From assembly GCA_959347315.1 (NCBI GenBank), contig OY365814.1, forward strand, positions 1,554,033-1,618,032: a DNA stretch of 64,000 nt, written 5' to 3'. Below the pieces are notes generated by a model, which searched no databases, was not told where the DNA came from, and saw nothing but the letters and a program-made list of their open reading frames with translations. Positions within the stretch are counted from its first letter, which is position 1, and each line of letters starts with the position of its first letter. The position numbers and the translations under genes were made by a program. This document shows positions 46,051 to 59,500 of the stretch, piece by piece. The stretch is from Bimastos eiseni. Taxonomy: Eukaryota > Annelida > Clitellata > Crassiclitellata > Lumbricidae.

Positions 46051-47514
46051 CAGAGGCGTAGCTAGGGTATTTTGCCCCCGGGGACAAACTACGAAATTGG
46101 CGCCCCTTTGTGTCCGTCCATAAATGACGTCACGCGCCTAGTAGGAGGAGGTCACACATTGTATCGAAACATGACGAGGGGAGGGGATATAGCCTAAGAA
46201 ATGTGACATCACATCAAACATCAAAATTTGCAATTTTATAAGAATTTGACTTAATTAAACAAGTTCCACTTAATTAACAGCAATTGTTTACCACAATTTA
46301 GCAAAAATAATTATGATTATTGCATTTTTGCACTCTGTGTCAATTTTTGGGTTTTGGAATTTAGCAGCCATGTTGTAACACACCAGCAGGAATCAATTAT
46401 GCCGCCCAAATGCAACAGGCCACAGAAATCCGCTGCACGTCGGCAACGTGAACCAATGATCGTAATCGCAAACGAAGTAAATTGAGAGAGTGTATATTGG
46501 ATAGACAAAGAAGGACTGAATCTGAATTTAATATCAGTTGGACAGGATGATGAAGTCCAAGCTCTCCTTATTTGTTCCATGATGGGGTATTTTGCTTCTC
46601 CGTGGGTGAATGCAAAGTCATTATGTTTCGATTATTTCAAGATAATAATATCAAATAATTCTACAAATGTAATGACTCTACCCTAGCTTTTCATCTTGTG
46701 GAATGCATAATGAGTTTTATAATTCTACCATCTCCATTTTTTTTATCGTTTCACTATATAGTTTTCAGTATTATTATAGTTTCTTTGTTTGATAATTATA
46801 AGAAAACATTCATATAACATTCTGGACACCTGCTCTTATCCGGAGAGGATTTAGAGCTTTACGACGTTATATTTCAGGGGGTTAATTTTTGAGACGGCGT
46901 ACCACGAGTGGAAGGGGTCAAATTCGTCCAAAATTGCGTTACGTCATATATGGACGGCCACTTTTCTAATTTTATATCTAAAGGCTATTTGTACATGACT
47001 GTCATAGACAGTCTAAAAAATTATTTTTTCGTGATTTAACGATCGCAAATTGGTCAAAAACGTTATCAAATTTGTTTCCTCCAATGTGTATAGTTCGATT
47101 TTAAGAAGAGCGAGATTGCTGTGACAATCTTGTCCCGTTGAAGCCCGCAAATACAACAATATTAGCTTCAATTTGCTGAAGCACCGCTCTCAGTTTGCAA
47201 TTGAAACAGCAATTGTTAGCAGAATTTGCAATGAAATTAACGTAGATTTGGAAATACATGTACGTCATGCGTAGGCTTATTATATCGCCCCTTACGGACC
47301 TTAATGATTGGGCCCCACTGATCAGTGGGTCCATGGGACGCCAAAATGATGCTTGGCAAAATTCGCCAAAATTTAATCTTACTAACTTGGTTGGGATAAA
47401 TTAGTTTGCATAAAAATAAAAGAAAAAAGTAATAGTTGTAATCCTCATTTTGGCGTCCCTCCAACTCGGCGCCCGGGGACACATGTCCCCCCTACCCCTG
47501 TAGCTACGCCTCTG
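46051..47514. mobile_element. 1.46-kb hAT-type non-autonomous element
   Basis: Begins CAGAGGCGTAGCTAGGG and ends TGTAGCTACGCCTCTG. It is flanked by ccataaca / tcatagca, an 8-bp target duplication matching at 6 of 8 bases. GC-rich subterminal 'cccccggggac' blocks lie at both ends. A short + strand peptide (MPPKCNRPQKSAARRQRE, about 46399) may be a transposase start remnant. No catalytic core is present. Confidence 0.7.
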
Positions 47515-48240
47515 TCATAGCAACAGCAACAATGGATTCTGAATTACATTAAAAGTAGCCTATTATTGAAAGATAGAGAGTAAAATTTACTTGTCGGTAA
47601 AATTATGCAATAGCAGTAGTTGTCTAGTTGTCTGAGAAATCTTTTTTCCTACGCATAACCAAAATATTGTGCATAGCTCATGGAAATCCCGTTGTCCCAT
47701 TGTCCCGAAGTTTCTATGCAGTCTTCATAACGTTCATTAAAGTTTTTCGAACTAAAACTGAGTAAATATCTGTCTAATTGAGGCCAGTAGGACTGTTAGA
47801 AGAGTGGACCTGGAGGCAAGTGCAACACCAGCAAGTGCCTGCTCCAGTGCCAGAAGCATTACTGATGAGACATGATTTCAATTGGTAGCCTGTTGTGTGG
47901 GCGAATAGAACGCAGAGAGCGGCGATCCGGCGTTAAAATATAAATTACACGAAATGATGACGTATGTTAGTGTTGGGTATTCTTTTTATTATTATAATGA
48001 TGTTGAGCGATTACAACGGGCATTTTCGATTTAATAACTTCAATTCTGACATTGTGGCTGTGCATTTCCCAAACGAAAGTGCATGCAAAGAGTTATAAGC
48101 CCATGAGCAACAGTGTTCGTAAATGTAGTGAATGCAGAAAAGGTCATGCAAGCTTTATGTGGACTTTTAATATATCAAGGTCTCAGCTATAAATGATTGG
48201 TCTGATGCACGTTACACTTTTGAGATATTGATTCAGGTGT
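47515..48240. other. Spacer with a LINE 3' scrap
   Basis: On the minus strand, 47800-47945 resembles part of 56690-56910 (gagcggcgatccggcgtt / gcaacaccagcaagtgcct), the C-terminal part of a CR1/L2-like LINE. Otherwise nothing recognised. Confidence 0.4.
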
Positions 48241-50447
48241 ATAATCCATTCATTTGCCTTTTAAAATGAGTCTCCGTAGCTTACTAAGATAGGCACAGCT
48301 CTTCTGAAAGCAGACATAATTGAATTTAAATGAGTGTAATCGAATTGTTGAAATAAGTAACATTAATTGAATTTTCATGCAGATCAGTCCGGTTACAAAA
48401 TCAAGACGTGCGTTTATAGGCCGAACATGCAGCAGGTTTGTGTGTGTAAAAATTAATGTTACCATGAAAAGTTGTATTAGGGAAACTTGACGTTTAGTCA
48501 CGACCTGCGAAGCTATTGCTACACTGAAATATAACGCACCAACTGCAACTTCACAACCAATAAGCTAATCGCTAGAATTGTAAAATTTTGTCATAACTAT
48601 TACCAATCGTTTTTATTGATTAACTGGTCAACACTGGCTTATGCTGATAAAATAAATGTGGCTATCCGAACTTCAGACGAGACATCCACCATATTCTAAC
48701 TCTGACAATGCCACTCTCAAGCCTGGATAAAGGCGGAGGGTGGTGCTAATGTTATTTAACAGCAGTGTCGTTAACCTGAAAATACTTTCGTTTCAAACCG
48801 GTCTCAACAGTGGCCTATTGACCTTCGGCTGACGACTGCACTGTAGGCGCCTTTAACAGCTCGGATAATCATTCGTTGGTTACAATGTTAACCTCTGATT
48901 GTTAAAATGTTTCGTCCTGTGCTCTATTGGTTACAGGACCTTGGTTCTTCTTTGGATCCCATCCTTCTTTTCGTACCTCACTTGCTAAGTCTCTCAAATA
49001 TCACTATTTTGAGTACAGTATTAAATAGAACTGTTAGGTAAATCCTAACCCTGATCTGAATCTGCACACGGTTGGAATGCGTCGTCGTATGAGATCTTTG
49101 TTATGCTCTCAACGAGAGGAGAGGTCTAATCCGGCCTAGTATAGAAATCGTCTCTGTAAGCCAATCATTGAGCAACTCACTCTTTTCGTTAGAGTAGCGC
49201 TGGGTAATTTGTATGCGCTCGGCTATCCATAGCCATCGTCACTCAAGCGTTGAAGGACCGTTAGTTGCCTAGCAAGGACGAAAACAGAAAGACGCCAACG
49301 GACAAAGATCTACAAAAACTCTATGGGTTGCCTTGCAAGTCGTAATTCGGTGAGCCAGCCAATCAGACGGTCTTGGAATGAAAGTCAAGGGTTAGTGACG
49401 AAGTAGGCGAATGAGGAGGGAGGGTTTGGACTTAAAATGTTTGTGTTAGCGTACTTGGATCAGATTATTTAGAAGAGAGCTCTTCGTTATTCAACGGATT
49501 CTTGTGGATTGTTTTATTATTCAACTGTAATTCCCGACGGAAAACAGGACATTAGTCCAACACGTCGTCAAGTATTTTATAGTCAGTCATAGCTAACGCT
49601 TCATGGATATTCATGATGACCGTTCAATCTTAATATTCTAAAGGGTTTCTGCTCATTAATTCAGTGCGAATAGTTCACATGGCCTAGGGCTCTTTCGTAT
49701 CGAAAGGTCGATCACTAGTAGTTGCTAAAGAATAATATTATGCATATCACTCAGGGCTGTGACGGGGTCGGCTGGCCAAGTGCCATTCGCACGCCGAATA
49801 GTTTCACAATAAAATGCATAATTGCTCTACATAAAACAATTAGACTCTAGACTTTATCGAACAGATCGTTAAAGTATTTTGTTGTCAGTCATACCTTGAT
49901 ATTTATGAATATTCATCTCGAACATTCTATTTAAGCATTCGACAAGACGTTTTGTTCATTAATTCAGTATGAGTATTTCACATCGCCTTAACTGAAGCCT
50001 GTCTGGCAACCAATGTATTTCAACATAATGTCGGAGTTCAGAAAATTGAAAAACTTCGACATTACATGTTCGCTCGTCAATATGCAGCAGCCCTGCGTTA
50101 TTTATCATTCGAGTGGCGCTTTAGAAGGCTCGTGTTTACTATTACGATTGAGATACCTCGACGCACTCTGGAGTAGCACAGATAACATCGACATGCTCTG
50201 CTGGTCATTGTTGTGCCAAGCGCAGTGAACCGAGTTGGGAAAGGTGTCCGACCGAGTGAGTGAGCCATAACGATTATTACTATGCGTATCTCCTTAACGC
50301 GGACAAACAACTTGCCAGAAACCAATATTGAGTTGTCACTTTTCTTGTTGACCTAGCCATAAGTTTTGGCAACGTCTCTGGCTGCATTTTAGGTGAATAG
50401 AGGTCAACTGGAATTAGGTCAGTTAGCAGGAGGTCGTGATTGGATCG
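48240..50447 (+). promoter_or_regulatory. 5' flank of ATPase copy 2
   Basis: Shares ordered patches with 8550-9285 before copy 1. An in-frame TAG at 50424-50426 precedes the start codon and fixes ATG 50448 as the first possible start in this exon. Promoter elements were not identified. Confidence 0.4.
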
Positions 50448-50546
50448 ATGGAAGAGGGACATCTGGATAACCAGCATTCTGTTGTGACAAGTGATCCTAA
50501 TCAGAATGAACGCATCTTCATCAACCAAGGAGAAGAAGATGAAATC
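50448..50546 (+). CDS. ATP13A3: ATPase copy 2 exon 1 (start codon)
   Basis: ATG at 50448, [20 protein letters not shown] then [13 protein letters not shown], donor ATC|gtaaga. An in-frame stop upstream makes this the start in this exon. Confidence 0.8.
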
Positions 50547-53500
50547 GTAAGAGCTTTCTGACAAGATGCACTGCTACGTAGATATCTTAGACATAATTTT
50601 TGACTGATTGATTGATTGATACCGCCTTTCTCTCGCTGATAAGAAATTAACACTAAACTTATACAGCGCCATCAAGATACTGTTGATGTGTTAGAAATGG
50701 TAGGAATACGGAATTTTGGACTTGCTCTTATAGACTCTGCTTTCTAGCAACGATACCGGAATATTTCATTGCGGGCTTTGTTTAGACATGGATTAGGGTC
50801 AGATTTAGAAGAACAACAATTAGGGCTAGGGTAAGACTAGCCTATAATAGAGGAACAACGGTTAGAGTTCAAAGGCGTATGGTTTAGGGATACAGAAACA
50901 TGCGATATCTTGAACTATTTTGTGCTAAATTCGTTCTGCGAGCGAGCAACAGTGTGGAGGCGACGCGACTGGTAGTGTGAATCACGTCAGAGCCTGTGAT
51001 ATGAGAAGCAAAGGTAAGCTCCTGGTCCAGAGTAATTCTAAGGTCCCGGAGAACATAGTTAAGATAAGTCAGTTGTTATGACGACCATGTCCATCTTCAT
51101 AAGCGTCGAGTGCTGCCCAGTTGATGGCTGAGCGCATGCTGGAGGCCTCCTCTGTTCCTGACTCTTGTTTATCTTCTAGCCAGTTAGGCCTTAATCCTGA
51201 TAAAACCCAATTCATTTGGCTTGGTGGTCGCATTCAACTTAGAAGGATTGACCTGGACTCCTTGAGGTCCTTCGCCAGACCTTCCCCCAACTTTCTTTCT
51301 CCTCCACTGTTCGGTATTTGTGTCTCCTTCTTGGCTCCACCCTTTCCCTCTCTGACCATTTCAACGCTGTATCTCGCTGTGCTTCTACCATTTGCGTCAA
51401 CTTCGCTGCACGCGGTGACGACATTAGTGCACGCCTTGATCTGCTCCACGGTGGACTTTTGGAACATTGCCTATATTGGTCTTTCCTCGTCTAACATATC
51501 TAGGCTTCAGTCTACCCCTTTGTTTACTGTAATCGCCGACTTCGATCGGGAGCACCGCTGATTTGAGTGGCGCTTTAAAAATGTTCATTCGAAATTACAA
51601 TTAGACCCTGATAATTTTGTTTAATGAAGTATCTCCACTCTTTAATCGATGACTCGGTGTAACTGTTTGTCGACAGGAATTGATCTGCTACCGCGTTAGT
51701 CGGGTGAAACTGGTGGTTGTTTGGATTGGAAAAATTCTAAGTCTCTTCCTACTTGAGCTGATATTCTTTTGGCGAAGGGACTGGGAGGTCAAGTGCATAG
51801 CCTACAGGTCAACCGTCACAGAAGCCAATCGGGTTCTTCTCAAGGTACATTGATCATCTACAGAATCTGACTGTTTTGGTATGTTTCTGTCAGTCCATGT
51901 GTCATGTCGTATAATGTTTAGGATCGTTGCTGTTCTTGCTATATACTGCTGATGGTTCCCGGACAGCTCGGCGCGGACAATTTGGCGCGGACAATTTGGC
52001 GCAAGATGAGCGTGTAAGTATATTTAGACCAGATATTTTTTTAATTTTTATTTATTTATTTATTTCTGAAATTTAATACCGCCCTTCTTCCAACATTTTT
52101 TTGCTCAGAAGTGCATACACACGCCTCGATGGCGCAATTGCAGTTGTACTGCAGAGCAATGGTGCGCGAAGGATTTGCTCTAGGTCCCTACACAGTGACG
52201 CCCCGGACGAGGCTCGAACCCGCGCACTCAGCACACACTGACCGTTACGGGCTGACAGCTCTAACCGATCAGCCACTGTGCCACATCACATGTAGTATGT
52301 AGTAACTGGCATTTTTAAATATTCAGAATGGGAGCGAAATGGTATTATCTGTATTATCCAGCACATGTCTGGTTATGTTTGAGACTGGTGAAGACAACAG
52401 CCCTTTAAATACTGACTGAGTAATTGCGATTAAGGAGTGCAGTAACATTAAGACATGGATTTATCAACTTCTACTGCCGTTAGTAAATACTATGTGAGTC
52501 AGAAACCGAAGTCGATGTAATTTGTAGTATTCTTTAGTTTTCTCTACAGTGGAGGACTACTCTAGTAAGAAGGTAACACGGTCCCTATGTATAGACTATG
52601 ACTCTACAATAACCAAACTTGGCATTTTGAGTTTAAGAAAAGTCAAGGCAGTTCTGCTTCATCAGTTTAATATCAATTTCAATTTAGTTTCATTGTAGTT
52701 TTCTTTCAGCTTTATATGAGTTTCAGTTTCAGTTAAGTTTGACACCAGTTTCCTGGGACGACTATTTATGCCTGATTGACCTTACAATGAATCTGCTGGT
52801 TGATCTGCCAATATGAAAAGAGTCCGAAAGAAAACAGAGTACAAGTTACAAATACCATATAAAATGAACTGAAATACTTGAAAAACCTTATGTTGCTATA
52901 GGATGTCGATAAATATCGGAATAATAATAATCTGCTTCTCTCATTTCTTTAGGACAAGTACCAGCAATGCTTTGCTCACAAAGTTCACACTCAGATTGCT
53001 AAGAAAACGATCTCGTAAGTAACACGACAAACCAATTCCAAAATTCACATCCTCTGGTTCTGATTTCATCTATACTGTTACCCTAACTTAAAATGATCTC
53101 ATCTTCCGATAATCTCTCTTCTAAATGTTATGTAGTCGGAAACTACAGGTTTCCAAGAAGGAATTTTAGTTGAAGGTTCAATTCTATATTAAATTGCTGC
53201 ATTAGCTAGTGAATGCACCTTTGAGTTGTAGGCTATACAGGAGGTGCTATCTTAGGCGCCTCTTGTGACCATGTCACATCAAATGGTTCACCGACAAAAT
53301 ATCTGACGACAAATGGTTCACAGACAAAACTTTTATGCCTAAATAGTTACATTTCTGTCAACTAGAAGTTGGATTGGGGAAAATAATGCTTAGGCCTGCT
53401 TAAACAGAAGTTATTCCTAAATAGGTAATGAATCAATGCCTGCGGAAATCGAAGTTGGGTCATTAAAACGAATTCTTGCTTAAATAGAAGTTGGATTAGC

Positions 53501-56500
53501 AAGAGCATTATGATCAACAATTCTATTTGGTAAAATTTTCAGTGAACTTAGTCGATTTCACGCTTAGAGATGTTTTTTAAGCTCGCGTTTCCGTTTAATT
53601 CAGCTCGTTATTGTTGTGGATTAATCTTGCGAATCTTCTGGATTAACGTCATTCTTTCTGGATCAATTTGATGACCACCCTTCTCAACTCATGCATGGTC
53701 GTATATTTGTGTTTCAAAGCTTGGCCCATGTCCAAAATATTTGCGATTGAGAGCAAGTTCACTGTTAGTTATGTTCCTGACATTGCTGGACTTCTCTTAA
53801 CGGGTACAGGACTTTCCATTGTGACAGTACGTCCCTGACTTTTTATTTTGATTCCACTTTGACCTTACAACGTCTCTGACTCTTTTATGGTTGAAACACA
53901 CATAGCAGTCGTTGAAATAAATTTGGTTAGGCCTATTAATTTGGCGAACCTTTGTATCTCGGTTTAATCACCTTGATAATATTATTTTCAGAATGTCTCA
54001 TCGGTCTCTTCTAGGATTTAAACCAGAAGTAGATAGATTAGAAGAAGGTGACAACTATTTTCCATTTTCGTGTCTCGGTCTAGAATTCCAGGGCCTTATT
54101 TCGGGCACTCCGTAAATTAATCTGACGGGTCCGATTATTGCAGCCTCTGTTAAAATGACATTTTTAATATGGTATCAAACTTTAATATTTTAAATAGTGT
54201 GCCTAAATTTATGCTTCTTGCTTTATGTCGGCAGAATCTGTGATGATAATTGTCAAATGTTGATTAAACGAATATTGAATTGAATTGAAATGATGACGAG
54301 GATACTCCTTGCTCGGTCGATCGAATTATTGGACCCCTAAGTTTTCAGGAAAACGCATATTCGCTATTCGAATGCATAAGAAAGGACAGGAAGTCACGGC
54401 ACTGCTTTGAAGGTGTCAAGTTAAATGGTTCACCGACAAAGTTTATCACTCGTCCACTGTTTTCGGTTAAATAGAAGTTGGATTAATGAAAACAATTTAT
54501 GCTATATTTGTGTAATGTAATGGAGCACTTATATAGCGCCACTCGAAATCACAGGCGCTCACGAATCAACACAAAGCTAAACAGAAAAGGAAAGTCTTCA
54601 AACGCCATATAAATTAAAATAATGCTTGCTGGAATAGAAGTTGGATAATGATTTTATTTATTGTAACCAATGAATGATGATGGATCATGGATGCGTAACT
54701 GCGCATACATTGGCCTACTATCATCAATCCAACTTCTATTTAACTGAATATAGGTCTACAGTGGGCGAATAAGGACTTGTTATTGTCCGTGAACCATCTG
54801 TCGTGCAACCGGGTTATATCGTACATGCATGACTGTAAGCATGCTTCTTGAAATGTAAAGCAAAGAAGTTGTAATTATTATGAATCACAGCGACATCATA
54901 ATTTAAACGCTTCTAAAAAGGCGATTCTAATTAGGGTAACAGTTGGAGGATAGCTCCCGGGGTGTTGGAAAATGCTATTCGAAACAACTGAGGGTCAATT
55001 GAACCCCACTGGGCTTACGATTTTGCTCTACATTTCAATGAAGAGACATTAGAGCCAACCTTGCTTCTTTATTCTGTTAGAAGCAGGATTTTGCCCTCAA
55101 ATTATTCATTTCTTCTTTAGCAACGGTCATGCAGGTAGTGTCAATGACGCTTATGACGCTTCAAATGACGTCACGAATATTCATCTCGAGTTCAACGCAT
55201 CTGAACCCGAAGAAGCTTACATTCAGGTCTGAAAAGAACTGTAATTACTCTAACTTGAACTTTCAAAACTTGTTCACACTATTAACATAGTAGACCAAAC
55301 ACGACTAATGAGTTAGAACTAGTGGAGTTAAGCTTTGTTGAAAATATTATAAATAAAATGAAAGGAGCAGCTTACAAGTCTAGACCGATGCATTTTGAAA
55401 AGATAGTGACTCATTAGAAACAGAAGACCTAAGCCAGGCAGGACTTACATATAGACATATTAGTCAATGGCTGCCTACATATAAATTCGACGTCTGTAAT
55501 AAATATTGTCTTTTGTCATACTGTGTTTGTAATAATACTGTGGTTTGTCAGTTTAAAATTGAAAAAAATATTTTTATTTTAATTATATATTAACCTTTTG
55601 TTCGTTCGCTCTTATTTGACTTCAAGACGGAAGAAAATAGTCATACGTCCCAAATCTTGTTTTTCATTAATCAGAGATTCTTTCGACATCAGAAGATCAA
55701 GTACATCTTAAGCGTTCAGAAGATACAATTCGAGAAGATCAGGTCATCATCACTCACTTAACTTTCTACTATTCTCATATCTACCGATTCACAGACCGAA
55801 TAGAAGATGGAAAATGCTGAGAGAACATTCAGAATCAGAGAGAAGTATCTAGAGACGTGTAAGCTAATGATAACAGAAGAGACCGAGGTTTGCAATGGAA
55901 TCAGGGCTGAAAGAGCCTATTTTTAAGTCATTGGGTTTTGGAAAATGTGGCCAAATTGTAGGCTATTCAGGTTCTTGGGTTTTTAAGTTTTATCGTGCGC
56001 TTAGTTGGACAGCGGGCTCGAATTACGACTCAGAAGTACATGAAGGTCATCCCATGTAGCAATAGTCATAATAATTATATCCTCCTTCGGTTTCCTATCA
56101 CGCTACTTATAGTCGTGTGCACTGCATCGTGCATAATGTAACATACAGGGCTGCAAGTATTGTTACAGGCCTACAAACACAATTCATATAATTAAACAGG
56201 CCTTAACTAAAACTCCTAATAGGCCTAAGTACTAACAATCTACTTTTGAGGATTTTATGTTTTTAGAAAGAAACACAATAACCGATTTTAATAATCTAGT
56301 TCTAAAACCCTGTGCTCATACCGAGTCAGTCGAGTAGAAAATTGGAAATACGAATCTAGCAGAAGACATTCAGAAACACTGTCATTCTGTGACGGCTCTA
56401 ATTGTCTCACGTGGGTCGCAGTTAATGATAATACTTGTAAATAAAAATGTCTTGCTTAATGGAATATGATGATGTGAGTGATGAAGATGATGATCATCCA

Positions 56501-59500
56501 TTCATTGCAGAATAGATACATATTTAGATACCTACGTCAACGATACTTCCGGGCGTTCGCAGGGCCCTTCACAAGGTCGAGGAAGCTGGAAGGGCCTAGG
56601 CCTTCTGGCTCAGCATGCCAAGCATTTGTAAATAAAATAATTCATTGCAAAGATTTATATAACACCCCTTCACGGTAACTACTCAGGAGCTTTCCCGACC
56701 CCGGAACGGCTGAATAGAACAGTTTCCAGGCAAGTATAAAATGATTCATAGTGAACCTTGGGAACAAGCGCAACGCCAGCAGGTGTCTGATACGGAGCAA
56801 GGCCAGCCGCTAAGAAGACAGGATTCTGATTAGTAATTGTGCTGCCAAATGGGACAATGAATAGGTCTCGCTCAGTAGAGCGGAGAGTTCGGCGATCCGG
56901 TGCACTCAAAGTAGAGTGGCAGTGGTCGCGAAGATAGAAATAGGCGAGAGTCAGCATCGACCTCCAGACAAAGTCATGATACGGTACGAGATTCGCTGCT
57001 GGAGGGGGAGCCAATGGAGCCCATCCAGCATATAGCAGAAGACATGGCCAAATTTAGGAATGCGCCCGACAAGACGTGCAGCAGTACTAAGGCACTGCAA
57101 CCACGAAGCTGGGAGGTCTACATAGAATGAGCAGCAGCAATCTAGTCGGGCTTTGACGAGGCAGTGAATGAATGGGTGCAGCGTTTGGAGTCATGGACTA
57201 TGGGGTTGTTGCGTTGAAAGAATTACTTTGTTCTTGATCGTGTGTTCTCTTCTTTTCTTTTGCACCAGTCCTTTTCCATCGATTCGATGTTCATATTTTC
57301 ACAACACAAAATATCTCACATCGACAGAGCAACAGAGCAGGTTAGCATTTCCTATACCAGTTCTTACGAGTTTATACCCGTTTATACTAAAGTTAAATCT
57401 ACATTTGATTCATCGACATTTTTTGCATGTTTTATGCAAAGTGAACAGAATAAATTAAGAGCAATAATATTGTTCTGATATTCGATCTGGAATTATATCA
57501 CTTTGACCTTTTGACTTTATATCGAAATAGGTCTGCATGCAGTGATGAATCTGCTGTTTGACAAACAAAAAAGTGCAGTTTGAATGAAAATAATTGTTTT
57601 GTCTGTTCGCAGGAGATGGACGTTTGGAGAGAACGCAATTCGCGTCCATGTCACACCTGTTATTGTCTTGCTGATCACACAGGTGAGATATGTTAATAAA
57701 TCTAAGGTTATCGCACAGGTGAGATCTGCTAATAAATCTAAGGTCATCGCACAGGTGAGATCTGCTAATAAATCTAAGGTCATCGCACAGGTGAGATCTG
57801 CAATAAATTTAAGGTCATCGCACAGGTGAGATCTGCTAATAAATCGAAGGTCATCGCACAGGTGAGATCTGCTAATAAATCTAAGGTCATCGCACAGGTG
57901 AAACCTGCTTGTGAGACGAAGACTCTCAACCAGAGCTGTGGAGTTTTACTGCAAAAAACCTAGGTGCTTAGACTGTTGTAAAAACTCAAAAGTCGGTTAT
58001 TGAAGTTTTATTCCTTTTACATTATAATTTGGATTATGTGTGTTTTAAGCTAATGAGAATGTTGCATGTAGCCTTGTATGCTATAGTTTGTATTATGCAA
58101 TGCACACGGCTATAGTGAATGAGGAATGGAGAATGAGGAATGGTGTATGGGAAGACTTTGGGTCGTAATTTGTGTCAGGTTGGCGACTGTTCCAATACCT
58201 AGATAAGCCAAAAATCTAAAAGCGTAAAAATTTGAAATTATTTTAATAAACCTATGAACCTAGTAACTATCAGTTTTTAGCATTCCTGACTCACATACAG
58301 TAGGCCTACGTAGTATATTTTAATTAGAAATGACTTTTCACACGGATTGGATCACATGTAGAATTTTGTTATAAGGCATTTGAGATCTATATGTCTTTAT
58401 GCCTATATGCGAATAACACACTGATATTCACATAGGTGACATCTGCCATTCCTACACAGCTAAAGCCTAGTGTAGGCATCCTATTATCTGCTTACAAATG
58501 GTGTGTGCAGTATCAAGACCATAGAGCTAAATATACAATTGAACAATGTACGCCGTGTCTCAAAATAAACCAAGCAAAATTGTTCTTGTCAAAACTTCCT
58601 CAAATTTGCACCAATTTCAATCCAGCTTTACTTGCAGTTGTTGCTACTTAATAAAATTACAAAGAAAATGGCAAAATAGTAGACGAAGTGTCTTATGCAA
58701 AAGTCTGTAGGCGAATTGTTCTGAAACAGCTGAGACTTCTGCTATTCGGAAACAGTTAAGGTAGTCTGTGTAGGTTTTTTATTATCTACTTCCAATGGCT
58801 ATGACTGCATCTACAGGTAGACGAAAGAGGCAAATCCTTGTACAGTTGAACAGTGTATACGAACTCAACAACTCAACAACTGATCATTGTTTTCGTCTTC
58901 GTTTCTTAGGGTTTGAATCCATTCTACGTCTTCCAGTTCTTCAGCATTCTCCTTTGGACGATTGGAGAGTCATATTACTACTATGCAGGATGCATTGGCT
59001 TCCTCACCATTGTCTCCCTCGCAGCTCAGATCATTCAACAGCGAATGGTCTGATTTTACTCACAATCAATCGATCAATCAATCAGTCAGTCAATTAGTCA
59101 TTCAACCAATCATCAATCAGTCAATCAATCAACTAACCAATCAAACAATCAATCAACCAATCATCAGTCAATCTGTCAATCAATGAGTCAAGCAATCCAA
59201 TCAATTCAGTCAATCCATTCGCTCAGTCAGTCAGTTATTCCAACAAGTACCAGCATGCTTTCGTTCATGACGCAGCTTGCAGAACAGTCACACAGAATGA
59301 TGCTCTTGCTGTCTGTCTATTTGTCTTTTTGTTTCTGATGGTGACTATCTGTGTGAGAATGGGTTCGTTCGATTCCTTTCAGATGGAACGTGCGCTCAAG
59401 AAGACCGTCGCCTTCGCCAGAACATGTCGAGTCTGGAATTGCGACGTCAACGGTATAAAAACATTTATTCATTTGTTTCTTCCTGTATTTGTTTCCCTTT

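Noticed and set aside
52111..52302. Possible tRNA gene (A and B boxes, also at 61260 and 21090)
   Set aside because: Box motifs are followed by a shared SINE body and A-rich tail; no intact cloverleaf, so tRNA-derived SINE.
57517..57829. Repetitive peptide frames on both strands
   Set aside because: Created by the 36-bp donor minisatellite; not independent genes.
57683..57897. CRISPR-like array
   Set aside because: Units are contiguous 36-bp copies without spacers, in a eukaryotic intron.
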